Below, piece by piece: positions 1 to 8,422 of a stretch of 64,000 bases of DNA. This DNA is from CAXBOO01 sp963977425. Lineage in GTDB: Bacteria > Bacteroidota > Bacteroidia > Flavobacteriales_D > Luteibaculaceae. The notes under the pieces were generated by a model. It was not told the DNA's origin. It searched no databases and saw only the letters and a program-made list of their open reading frames with translations. Both the position numbers and the translations under genes were made by a program. The first letter of the stretch is position 1; each line of letters starts with the position of its first letter. The stretch spans positions 62,001-126,000 of the forward strand of contig CAXBOO010000004.1 of NCBI GenBank assembly GCA_963977425.1. The letters run 5' to 3'.

Positions 1-136
1 GTAGAATAATAGGTCTACTCTATTTCTGGACATTTTTGGCAGTAAGAGGATACGACGAAGCTCTTCGAATGAGTAGAAGAAACACATCGATTTGTTATAT
101 AATAATAGTGTTGAATGGAATTACTGGTAAGCCACC

Positions 137-574
137 CTAAATATGCCCTGAATCAGCCAGGGACGTGAAAGCAGACGCAGTCAAAATTATGTGGTCTAAT
201 AGTTTAATGTCAAGCATTTCACATGCATTCTTTATCTTTTTAGTCAGGGCAAGATCCTGACAGCTTGGATTTAAGTTCCCTGAAGGATGGTTGTGAGCGA
301 TTAATATGCCAGACGCCGCAGATTTAAGGGCTATAGCCATAAGAATCCTGATATCTACCAAAGTTGCTGAAATACCTCCTTTTGAGAGATGGTAAATCCC
401 TAAAGGTTCATTGGCTCTATTGGTATAGATTACCTTGAACTCCTCGGTATATTCAATCAATCCTTTATCCCAAGACCTTAGAAAAGTTTGGTAAGCTAAT
501 TGACTTGTAGTAATAGCAGTATGTATGCGAGGTACCTCTCTATTGTATGTTATTGAAATTTCTGATAGTTTCAT
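137..574 (-). CDS. RadC-like JAB domain protein
   Basis: A 145-residue protein of the RadC/JAB (JAMM metalloprotease fold) family. The zinc-site pattern is visible: a Glu near residue 45, His94 and His96 in HNHPSG, and Asp107 ten residues later. It consists of the JAB part only, without the helix-hairpin-helix N-terminus of chromosomal RadC. That is the form usual on Bacteroidota conjugative elements and phages, where its role is not settled. It is followed on the same strand, upstream at 627-1004, by another mobile-element-type protein. The product is probably cytoplasmic. I infer that it marks the left part of this window as an integrated element rather than core chromosome. Confidence 0.9.
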   Translation of the reverse strand: MKLSEISITYNREVPRIHTAITTSQLAYQTFLRSWDKGLIEYTEEFKVIYTNRANEPLGIYHLSKGGISATLVDIRILMAIALKSAASGILIAHNHPSGNLNPSCQDLALTKKIKNACEMLDIKLLDHIILTASAFTSLADSGHI

Positions 575-626
575 ATGATAGGATTAAATAAAGCCGTCAA
601 TAAATTATCAACGGCTTTAGTTTGAA

Positions 627-1004
627 TTAGTGAGCCAATTCCATTTCCTCTATTTCATCTCTTTGAGAATGACTTGGTCTCTTTGGCTCTGAATAGTGAT
701 TCGTATCCTCATTCGGTACATAACTGTATCGGTGAGATAATTCAACCTGTTCTCCTGTTTCTGGGATAACATATGAATAAGGGTCGCAGCTCATTTTCTC
801 TATTCTACCGGCAATTGTGGTACCGACCAATGATTTGCATACATCTTCATTGAAGGTTGACGTAATCGTAGCTCTCTTAGATGAAGCGTAGAACTGCCCT
901 GTTTTTTGACTCTGAATCATTTCAATTCCGCTTTCTAGAGTAAGCGTAAAGAAAGATTTGTTCTCTGAATTGATACATTCTCTGTATCCTGTAATTGTTA
1001 GCAT
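627..1004 (-). CDS. small conserved mobile-element protein, unknown function
   Basis: 125 residues starting MLTITGYREC. The sequence resembles a small protein family of Bacteroidota conjugative elements that usually sits next to a RadC-like gene, as here (52 bases upstream of it, same strand). No catalytic motif is recognisable. The middle has alternating hydrophobic segments typical of a compact beta-rich fold (SFFTLTLESG, GQFYASSKRA), and the tail is hydrophilic and rich in Glu, Ser and His. The reading frame stays open upstream to 1274, but I chose the start at 1004: the upstream extension has atypical composition and crosses a run of eight C. Function cannot be assigned. Confidence 0.7.
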   Translation of the reverse strand: MLTITGYRECINSENKSFFTLTLESGIEMIQSQKTGQFYASSKRATITSTFNEDVCKSLVGTTIAGRIEKMSCDPYSYVIPETGEQVELSHRYSYVPNEDTNHYSEPKRPSHSQRDEIEEMELAH

Positions 1005-1354
1005 AACTTGTAGTGTTAGGAATGAATAAAAGTTTGCTACAACGCAGCGGAATCGATAATCAACGTTCACCGAGATTATGGAAAATCCAAGCCGGGGGTA
1101 GCTCGATTTAGTTTCCGTTAGGGGGGGGACGCAGTCCGGGTAGTTAACTAGATTAGTTCCACAAAAAAATTTTATAAATAAATATTTTGATGGGAAGTAA
1201 TAGTAATACATACCATCTCGCAAACAAGTACTATCGATGAAATGCCCATTAGACGTAGTAGTACAGAAATTCAAAATAGATAAACAAGATCAAAACATCC
1301 GCTTAACCCATAATTACAGCGCCAAATTGTTACTTTTGGCAACAACTATAACTA

Positions 1355-1539
1355 GTTGTGCTTCATGCAAAAAAGAGAAAACTGAACTTTGAATGTTAAC
1401 GGAATTGAAATATGACAAAATCAAACTGACATACTAAACTATCTGAATGCCCCCGCTTCGCATTTTTAAGATTTCTCTTCCAACCCGCATTTGGCACATT
1501 TGCAAAGCATACAAACCAAGCTTTACAAAAGAGCCAAAT
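1355..1539. repeat. left composite structured element bracketing the defence cassette
   Basis: Three blocks match the right element at 11746-11975 but lie in mirror order. (1) 1355-1368 is the reverse complement of 11902-11916 apart from one extra A. (2) 1460-1479 is the reverse complement of 11828-11848 with one substitution and one A-run difference. (3) 1489-1539 is a hairpin: stem ATTTGGC/GCCAAAT, internal loop ACA/AGA, then TTTG/CAAA and AAAGC/GCTTT. The right hairpin has the same ACA/AGA internal loop and TTTG/CAAA step but otherwise different stem sequences that still pair. I cannot name the family. It could be a recombination site, an element end or a repeated intergenic RNA structure. 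Confidence 0.65.
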
Positions 1540-1577
1540 CTCTCCTATTCAAACAAGGAAAAAGATACATGAAAATG

Positions 1578-1599
1578 TATATTTGTCAATATTTGACAA
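1578..1599 (+). promoter_or_regulatory. promoter -7 box overlapped by a perfect inverted repeat, upstream of the HTH gene
   Basis: TATATTTG at 1578-1585 fits the Bacteroidota -7 consensus TAnnTTTG. It overlaps the first arm of a perfect inverted repeat, TTGTCAA-TAT-TTGACAA (1583-1599), which ends 18 bases before the ATG of the XRE regulator. No clear -33 TTG lies at the ideal distance. The geometry suggests the HTH protein or another dimeric repressor represses the operon from here, as controller proteins do in restriction-modification systems; this is an inference. Confidence 0.6.
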
Positions 1600-1617
1600 G
1601 TCATAAACAAAAAAGCC

Positions 1618-1914
1618 ATGAATTTCGGTGAACGTATAAAAGAGCTTCGGGAAAGCAAAGAGCTTCTGCAAAGGCAGTTGGCAGCAACCCTTGAAATCGA
1701 TACACCCATGTTCAGTAAAATAGAACGTGGCGAAAGAAGGGCGAAAAGAGAACAAGTAATCATTTTAGCCGAATTACTCAGTGCTGATGTTCAGGAATTA
1801 CTAACGCTATGGTTAGCTGAACGAGTTTATGAATTGGTGAAAGATGAAGATGTTGCTTCGAATGCTCTGCAAGTAACCGAAGACAAGTTAAAATATAACC
1901 AACATAAGGATTGA
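1618..1914 (+). CDS. XRE-family helix-turn-helix regulator, first gene of the defence operon
   Basis: 98 residues. The first about 60 form a Cro/C1-type HTH domain: MNFGERIKELRESK, then QRQLAATLEIDTPMFSKIER with the recognition helix around residues 30-40. The C-terminal about 35 residues are a short helical tail. Such regulators commonly precede Bacteroidota restriction-modification and other defence loci. Only three bases separate its stop from the helicase start at 1918, so it is co-transcribed. The inverted repeat over the promoter just upstream is a likely operator, giving autoregulation. Which DNA it binds is inferred from position only. Confidence 0.88.
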   Translation: MNFGERIKELRESKELLQRQLAATLEIDTPMFSKIERGERRAKREQVIILAELLSADVQELLTLWLAERVYELVKDEDVASNALQVTEDKLKYNQHKD

Positions 1915-1917
1915 TTT

Positions 1918-4900
1918 ATGCCAATAGAACCTGGACAAATAGTTAAAAACCTTATACCTAATGAGCCTGTAACAGTGAACCAAATACAGCCTTTGGGTTC
2001 AATGGTATCAATAAAATTTACTGGTGTAAATACGAGCCGTGCTAATACTAAGGTTATTTCGAAAGAAGTTTTTGAAAGTCTTGAAATGCTCTCCCAAGAA
2101 GGCACCTTCAATTTCAAAGGCGACCCAACAAGGTTTGGTTTGTTTGCGGAAGCAGAACGCATCCATTCTGCCTATCAATTCGATCCGCTCTTTGCCGTGA
2201 ATTGCAGCATTGTAGACCCCCTACCTCATCAAGTGGAGGCAGTATATAAATTCCTATTACCTCTTCCTAAAATTCGTTTTCTACTTGCTGATGACACTGG
2301 GGCTGGAAAAACGATTATGACTGGTCTTCTTATCAAGGAATTGATGATGAGAGGGCTGGCTGAACGCATCCTGATTGTCACTCCTGGTGGACTAACTAAA
2401 CAATGGCAAGAAGATGAAATGGGAATAAAGTTTAATATCCCATTTACAATGGTAAACAGAGCCTTATTTTCATCCGATCCCAACGTTTTTCACACTGCGC
2501 CAAGAATAGTCACTTCAATAGATTTCATTTCTAGGGAAGATGTTTTGAATGTGGCCAGCAATTCACATTGGGATTTAATAGTATTTGATGAGTGCCATAA
2601 ACTTTCAGCATATGACTATGGCACCAAACAATACCTATCTCAGCGCTACAAGGCCGCTCAGGTTTTGTCACAGCAATGCGAGCATATTTTGCTGCTTACT
2701 GCCACACCTCACAGAGGTCGCACGGATACATTTAAAAAACTACTGCAACTTCTAGATGAAGACATATTTGCTACAGACGAAATTGCTTCAACACGTATCA
2801 AGGAAATAGAGCACAACGGCATCAATAAATTCTTCATACGTAGACTGAAAGAAGACATGAAAGACTGGCTGGGTAAGCCACTCTTTAAAGATCGTTACAC
2901 CAAAACAGTTGCCTATCAACTTACGCCAGAAGAAAAGGAATTGTATGATGCGGTAACCAGCTACCTTACCAAAAGGAAAGAAGAAGCATCAGAGACCAAA
3001 AACATACATGTTTCACTGGCTTTAACCGTAATGCAACGGAGACTAGTTAGCTCCATTTTTGCAATAAAGAACACATTGGAACGCAGATGGGGTGCCTTGC
3101 AGGGAATTGTTGATGAGGTGAATAAAAACCCTAACCTATGGAGCCAAAGACATAAACTCGAAGGCTTTGATGTAGATAATATTGATGAATATGAAGACCT
3201 TGAAGATGATGAGCGAGATGCCTTAGATGGGATAATGGCCGATCCTCGTAAATTCAAGCTCTTTACTACTGCCAAGAGTATCGGTGAAATTCAGCAAGAA
3301 GCCAATGAGGTAAAGAAGTTGTTTGATATGGCTCAAACCCTTTATAATCGTAAGCAGGAAGAGAAGAAGTTTCAAGAACTCCAAGAGCTACTTAAATCAA
3401 ATGGTGTCTTAGACAATGGTGAGAAGCTAGTCATTTTCACAGAGCATAAAGACACCTTGCTTTATCTGGAAGAACGGCTAACCAAAAGTGGAGGCTACAA
3501 AGTAGCCACCATCCATGGAGGTAAGAATGTGGATGAGCGAAGAGATGCACAATGGGCATTTGCCAAACCTGATACCCAAATCTTAATTGGAACTGATGCC
3601 GCTGGTGAAGGTATTAACCTTCAGTTCTGTCGCTTGCTTATCAATTGGGATATTCCATGGAATCCCAACCGACTAGAACAACGCATGGGTCGTATTCATC
3701 GATATGGCCAAAAGCAAGATGTGTTTGTGTTTAATATGGTAGCGAGCAATACCAAGGAAGGCAAAGTACTAGAGCGCTTATTGACCAAGCTCGACATTAT
3801 CCGTGAAGGAATGGGTGATGATAGAGTCTATGACGTAATTCAAGATGTTTTGGAAGGAGTTGGTCTCGATGACATTATCAATTCTGTATTCAATGGAAAA
3901 GAGACTGAACTAGATAGATTCTTGTCGCAGGATGATGCTGCTTTAAAAATACAATTCAAGGAAAAGATTAATCAGCAGAAGGATAAATTGGCGCACAGTA
4001 CCGTTGATTTTAAGGATGCAAGAACGCTCAAAGAAAACTCTGACGAGAAGAGACTGCAGCCTATCTATATCCGCCTTTTCTTCGAGAAAGCATTTCAAAA
4101 TCTCGGTGGCGTATTTACTGAGCTGCGGCAATCCATCTTCAAGATTGATAAAATGCCCGAGTCGGTTATTGCCGAATTAAAGGATACCTACAAAATTCAC
4201 TTTGACGCAATCAAATCGATTCAGTTCTGTTTTGACAAACAAATCTTCTTGGATTATCAAAGCATCGGTGATTTAGGCCAAGTGCATTACATCAATCCGG
4301 GTAACCCTGTTTTCGATAGCTTGATTACCGTTGTTCGAAATCAATACAGGGAAGATATGATCAAAGGGACCATCCTTATCTCCCCTGATGACAAGGAAGA
4401 CTATTTTGCCTTCTTTGTGAAAAGCCAGATCGTTGACAATCGACCGAGCAAAGTTGATGACAGCATAGCTGATGAACGATTAATGATGGTTTATCAGTCA
4501 AAAGATGGAGATTTTCATATTACCAGTCCTGCTAAGTTCATTGATCTGCATACGCCTACCGACTTCACTAAGCCCATCGAGCCACCCGATGTAATTGATA
4601 CCAATGAAGTGATTCAATGGAGCTTTGAGGAAATAACAACAAAACAATTTGAAGACACCAAAGCCCATGTAAACAAGGATGCTTTGGATAGACGAGGTTA
4701 TTTAGAATCAGCCTTCACACAGGTAATCATGGATTTACAAGTGGGCATACAGGAGCTACAGGGAAAGGTATTACTGGGAGACAGCAAGGTGCAGGAAAAG
4801 ATTCTGAAAAAGCAGGAGCGCATCAATGAACTGATAGATAAAAAGAAAAGCCGATTGGAGAGTTTGGATTTGATGACCCAGCTTAACCCTAAAGCTCCTG

Positions 4901-5346
4901 AAGTATTGGGTTGTGCCTATGTCGTGCCTTTAACCCAAGTAGAATATTCAGGGCATTACGGAATGAGCCGGGATGATGAAGCAGAAGCCATTGCGATGAA
5001 AGCAGCTATGGATTACGAAATCAGCGTAGGTTGGAATCCTCAAGATGTGAGTGCCAACAATGAAGGCTATGATGTAAAGAGCATCAGCCCAGAAGAATTG
5101 AAGCGATACATTGAAGTGAAAGGACGAAGTGCAGGTGATGGTAGTGTTATGCTGAGTGAAAATGAAATGAACCGACTGGCACAGTTAGGTGATGCAGCCT
5201 GGTTGTATATCGTGATGAATTGCAAAAGCGAACCTGAGTTGTACCGCATTCAAAACCCAGCAAAGGCGCTCAAGTTCGAGCTGAAAACAAAAGGCGTACA
5301 ATACTTTTTGCCAATGGCAGAATGGAAACAAAAAATTGAAGGATAA
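1918..5346 (+). CDS. SNF2-type helicase with C-terminal DUF3883 nuclease-like domain
   Basis: 1142 residues. Superfamily 2 motifs in order: LPHQVEAV (Q-like), DDTGAGKT with Lys131 (Walker A), DECH at 224-227, LLTATPHR near 260, GTDAAGEGIN near 560 and RMGRIHRYGQ near 590. This is the SNF2/RapA-like layout that translocates on double-stranded DNA. The last about 110 residues match DUF3883, with Asp1052 and Glu1066-Val-Lys1068 fitting the D...ExK pattern of PD-(D/E)xK nucleases. The stop codon overlaps the methyltransferase start by one base, so the two are translationally linked. It corresponds to the helicase of the helicase-methylase-ATPase (Hma) set and resembles BrxHII of BREX type 3. I infer DNA translocation, possibly coupled to cutting of invading DNA. 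Confidence 0.9.
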   Translation: MPIEPGQIVKNLIPNEPVTVNQIQPLGSMVSIKFTGVNTSRANTKVISKEVFESLEMLSQEGTFNFKGDPTRFGLFAEAERIHSAYQFDPLFAVNCSIVDPLPHQVEAVYKFLLPLPKIRFLLADDTGAGKTIMTGLLIKELMMRGLAERILIVTPGGLTKQWQEDEMGIKFNIPFTMVNRALFSSDPNVFHTAPRIVTSIDFISREDVLNVASNSHWDLIVFDECHKLSAYDYGTKQYLSQRYKAAQVLSQQCEHILLLTATPHRGRTDTFKKLLQLLDEDIFATDEIASTRIKEIEHNGINKFFIRRLKEDMKDWLGKPLFKDRYTKTVAYQLTPEEKELYDAVTSYLTKRKEEASETKNIHVSLALTVMQRRLVSSIFAIKNTLERRWGALQGIVDEVNKNPNLWSQRHKLEGFDVDNIDEYEDLEDDERDALDGIMADPRKFKLFTTAKSIGEIQQEANEVKKLFDMAQTLYNRKQEEKKFQELQELLKSNGVLDNGEKLVIFTEHKDTLLYLEERLTKSGGYKVATIHGGKNVDERRDAQWAFAKPDTQILIGTDAAGEGINLQFCRLLINWDIPWNPNRLEQRMGRIHRYGQKQDVFVFNMVASNTKEGKVLERLLTKLDIIREGMGDDRVYDVIQDVLEGVGLDDIINSVFNGKETELDRFLSQDDAALKIQFKEKINQQKDKLAHSTVDFKDARTLKENSDEKRLQPIYIRLFFEKAFQNLGGVFTELRQSIFKIDKMPESVIAELKDTYKIHFDAIKSIQFCFDKQIFLDYQSIGDLGQVHYINPGNPVFDSLITVVRNQYREDMIKGTILISPDDKEDYFAFFVKSQIVDNRPSKVDDSIADERLMMVYQSKDGDFHITSPAKFIDLHTPTDFTKPIEPPDVIDTNEVIQWSFEEITTKQFEDTKAHVNKDALDRRGYLESAFTQVIMDLQVGIQELQGKVLLGDSKVQEKILKKQERINELIDKKKSRLESLDLMTQLNPKAPEVLGCAYVVPLTQVEYSGHYGMSRDDEAEAIAMKAAMDYEISVGWNPQDVSANNEGYDVKSISPEELKRYIEVKGRSAGDGSVMLSENEMNRLAQLGDAAWLYIVMNCKSEPELYRIQNPAKALKFELKTKGVQYFLPMAEWKQKIEG

Positions 5347-8300
5347 TGTCACAACCCAAAAAACTTATAGAAGTAGCTATGCCGATCAAAGAAATATCGG
5401 CAGAAAGTGTAAGAGACAAATCCATTAGGCATGGTCATATTTCTACCCTACACTTGTGGTGGGCAAGAAGGCCATTGCCTGTTTGCCGTGCTGTGGTGTT
5501 TGCAAGTTTGGTGCCTGATCCTGAAGATGAGAATTGCCCACAGGCTTTTAAAGATGCCGTTGGTCAGTTATTGGGGAAACAAGAAAACAACACAGACCCT
5601 TACAAACCCTATGATGATATTCCTTATACATCTGCCATTGATACGATGGAAGATACACTGCGGAATAGGCTGATGATGTTCATTGGGAAGTTCTCTGAGA
5701 AGTACATACAGGCTGCCAAGCAAGGTAAGAAAGCGGCAGCTAAGGATATGCTGGCAGCTGACAGCTTGATAAAATGGGATAATAAAAACGATGATGGTAT
5801 TATTGGCAAAGCCCGAAAGCTGATCTGGGTGGCGCACAATGCTTCCAGCGGCAAGTCTGCTAAAGTTCTTCTTGCCGATTTTGATGCTGCTTACAAAGCC
5901 ATTAAAGACGCTGAAAACGAACTCTATGGTTTGGCTGACCGCCATTTGGCAACCAAGGAAGTTCAAGCTAAAGAAGAAGTTCTCCAGCAAGCCATTGATT
6001 CCTTTCAAGATAAAATGCCGAAGGTATTTGATCCTTTTGCTGGTGGTGGAGCTATACCATTAGAAGCAGCAAGATTGGGTTGCAAAACCTACGGTAACGA
6101 CATTAATCCGGTGGCCCATATCATACAAAAAGGAAGTTTGGAGTTTCCACAGAAATACGGTAAACCCATTACTTACTCCAATGCTGAGTTTACTAAACTA
6201 TATGGGGAAAAAGCGTTTCAGGAAAAAATTCCCAATGAATGGAAAACATATTCAGCTGGTAGTTCCATTGGAGTGCGTATTCCAAACAGATTATCCTTTG
6301 ATGTGGAGTACTATGCCAAAAAGCTCCTATCCGATACGGAAAAGGAAATTGGTTATCTCTACCCTGCTGATGATAGAGGGAATAAACCTATTGCTTACTA
6401 CTGGGCTTATGAAGGAAATTGCTCGAATCCTACATGCAAAGCCAAAGTACCTTTGATTAAACAATTCTATTTGGTTAATAAGCCTGATAAGAAAGTTCAC
6501 TTAAAACCTATTATTTCAGCTAATGAAATATCATTCGAGATCCGAAAAGGAACAATTACAGACGAAACTTGGATTCAAAGAAAGAACCTTAAATGCCCAG
6601 TTTGTGGAAACATTACTGATATTAAAGAACTCAAAAGGCAATTTATTGCCAAAGAACCAAATAAAAGACTTATTGCTGTAGTCATTGACGGAGTTAACTC
6701 GAAAGATTACCGCCTTCCGAATAAAAAAGAAATTGAAGTAGTCAATTCTATTCCTTCAATATCGAGTAAGCCTTTGGAGAAAATGCCAAAAGGCAATAAC
6801 CGAGACTTGCATTGCATGGGCTGGGGTGTTGAATTGTGGTCAGACATGTTTACTGAGCGACAGCTCGTTCTTATGGACACTTTGACTAAGAAAATAACCG
6901 TATTCAAGAATGAATCAAAGGATTTAATTTCAGATCAATACCACGAGTGCTTGCTTGTATACCTTTCAATTTTTGTTGATAGAATAGCAGCAGCAAATAC
7001 TGCCTTTGGTAGATTGCATACTGGTAAAGAGTCTCTAGAAACACCATTTAGCAGACAAGCCATTCCCTTTATGGTTGACTTTCCAGAATCAAACCCTTTT
7101 TCATCTTCTTCAGGAAGTGCTTTAAATCAGCTTGACTGGATTACAAGATATGTTGAAAGTGAATGCAATCATCCTTTTGATGTGACATTAAAGAATGCGA
7201 CCAGTGGTGATGAAAATCAATTTGATTCAAAATATTTGGATGCTGTCGTAACAGATCCACCTTATTATGATGCCATCGCCTATGCAGATCTTTCCGATTT
7301 CTTTTACACTTGGTTAAAAAGAATGATTGGAGATGTTTTCTATTTGAATTTTGCGGTTCCCCAAACACCGAAAACAGAAGAATGTACGGCATTAAAGCAT
7401 CACCATGGGGGGGATATGAATAAGGCAAAAAATCATTTCGAGAAAAAACTTGAACAAATTTTTAGTGCTATTGAAAAACAAACCAAAGATGTTGTTAGTA
7501 TCATGTTTGCCCATCAAAGCACTGAAGCTTGGTCAACGCTCTGTAACTCTATCCTAGGAGCTAGAATGAATATTACAGGTAGTTGGGCAATTGATTCCGA
7601 AATGGCAAATAGAATGCTTGGGATTTCGAGTGCGGCATTAACATCTTCAGTAACAGTTTCATGTAGACCTTCTCTGAAAAATGGTATAGGTAACTTCAGA
7701 GAAGTCAAAAAAGCCATTGAAATAACAGTAGCTAAAGAGGTAGAAGAACTCTACCACTTAGGTTTCAGAGGTGCCGATTTATTAACGGCTTGCTTTGGTC
7801 AAGCTGTTAGCGAGTTTGGAAAATATGAAACTGTGGAAAAAGCAGATGGCAGTGAAGTTACTGTGGCTGAATTATTAGAAATGGCTCGTGAGAGTGCTTT
7901 CAATGCTTTGCTTAAAGGCTTTGATGGGGATGATTTCACCAAGTTTTACATCGGTTGGCTGCAGCTTTACGGATTTGTAGAAAGTGACTTTGATGATGCT
8001 GCCAAGTTCAGCCGTGTAGGGCTGAGCATCAATGTTCAGGATTTGTTCACAGATCATATTCTCATCAAAAATGGTAACAAACAGGCTTTGGGTGGTTATA
8101 AAGAGCGTATTGGAGCTAAGAATAATTTAGGAAATCTAGTTAGTAGCCATTTGATCGACCAGGTTCATCGTGCCATGTTCTTATACCACGGTACCAATCG
8201 AGGTATTTTGTTAGAATACATTCACCGTGTAGCATCCAACCCTGATAGTCCTTTTTGGCGAGTGCTTACCTCCCTTTGCGAGATATTACCAGGTGGTAGT

Positions 8301-8408
8301 GATGACCACAAGCAAGCAACAGGTTTGATCACGAACAAAGAAAGTCTCATTCGTGAAAGCGCAACAGCACAGCGAGACAAAGCATCACAATCGAGTCTTT
8401 TTGAATAA
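5346..8408 (+). CDS. DUF1156 adenine-type DNA methyltransferase
   Basis: 1020 residues of the COG1743 type. The N-terminal DUF1156 segment (KSIRHGHISTLHLWWARRP) is followed by the SAM-binding motif DPFAGGG from Asp229 and NDINPVA, and much later by the catalytic motif DPPY at 637-640. That spacing fits amino-methyltransferases, probably N6-adenine. A zinc-ribbon-like insert is visible: C359-x4-C364 and C417-x2-C420. PglXI of BREX type 3 belongs to this family. In the operon it most likely marks host DNA so that the helicase and ATPase act on unmarked DNA. It starts within the helicase stop codon, and the ATPase begins 14 bases after its own stop. The target sequence cannot be read from the protein. 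Confidence 0.92.
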   Translation: MSQPKKLIEVAMPIKEISAESVRDKSIRHGHISTLHLWWARRPLPVCRAVVFASLVPDPEDENCPQAFKDAVGQLLGKQENNTDPYKPYDDIPYTSAIDTMEDTLRNRLMMFIGKFSEKYIQAAKQGKKAAAKDMLAADSLIKWDNKNDDGIIGKARKLIWVAHNASSGKSAKVLLADFDAAYKAIKDAENELYGLADRHLATKEVQAKEEVLQQAIDSFQDKMPKVFDPFAGGGAIPLEAARLGCKTYGNDINPVAHIIQKGSLEFPQKYGKPITYSNAEFTKLYGEKAFQEKIPNEWKTYSAGSSIGVRIPNRLSFDVEYYAKKLLSDTEKEIGYLYPADDRGNKPIAYYWAYEGNCSNPTCKAKVPLIKQFYLVNKPDKKVHLKPIISANEISFEIRKGTITDETWIQRKNLKCPVCGNITDIKELKRQFIAKEPNKRLIAVVIDGVNSKDYRLPNKKEIEVVNSIPSISSKPLEKMPKGNNRDLHCMGWGVELWSDMFTERQLVLMDTLTKKITVFKNESKDLISDQYHECLLVYLSIFVDRIAAANTAFGRLHTGKESLETPFSRQAIPFMVDFPESNPFSSSSGSALNQLDWITRYVESECNHPFDVTLKNATSGDENQFDSKYLDAVVTDPPYYDAIAYADLSDFFYTWLKRMIGDVFYLNFAVPQTPKTEECTALKHHHGGDMNKAKNHFEKKLEQIFSAIEKQTKDVVSIMFAHQSTEAWSTLCNSILGARMNITGSWAIDSEMANRMLGISSAALTSSVTVSCRPSLKNGIGNFREVKKAIEITVAKEVEELYHLGFRGADLLTACFGQAVSEFGKYETVEKADGSEVTVAELLEMARESAFNALLKGFDGDDFTKFYIGWLQLYGFVESDFDDAAKFSRVGLSINVQDLFTDHILIKNGNKQALGGYKERIGAKNNLGNLVSSHLIDQVHRAMFLYHGTNRGILLEYIHRVASNPDSPFWRVLTSLCEILPGGSDDHKQATGLITNKESLIRESATAQRDKASQSSLFE

Positions 8409-8422
8409 CAAAGTATTGGATA

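Larger units (their letters stand above)
1005..1617. other. 613-base intergenic region between divergent genes
   Basis: No convincing gene here. Going rightwards it holds the leader of the minus-strand gene that begins at 1004 (including a G8/C8 run at 1121-1128), an AT-rich block near 1160-1190, a short hairpin at 1342-1358, the left composite structured element (1355-1539) and the promoter-operator of the defence operon (1578-1599). The minus-strand frame open from 1274 into the 627-1004 gene is treated as leader, not protein. Confidence 0.6.

Noticed and set aside
3..140. Open plus-strand frame of 45 codons cut by the left window edge
   Set aside because: No recognisable family, short enough to be open by chance, and its end overlaps the RadC-like gene; a partial gene ending here cannot be excluded.
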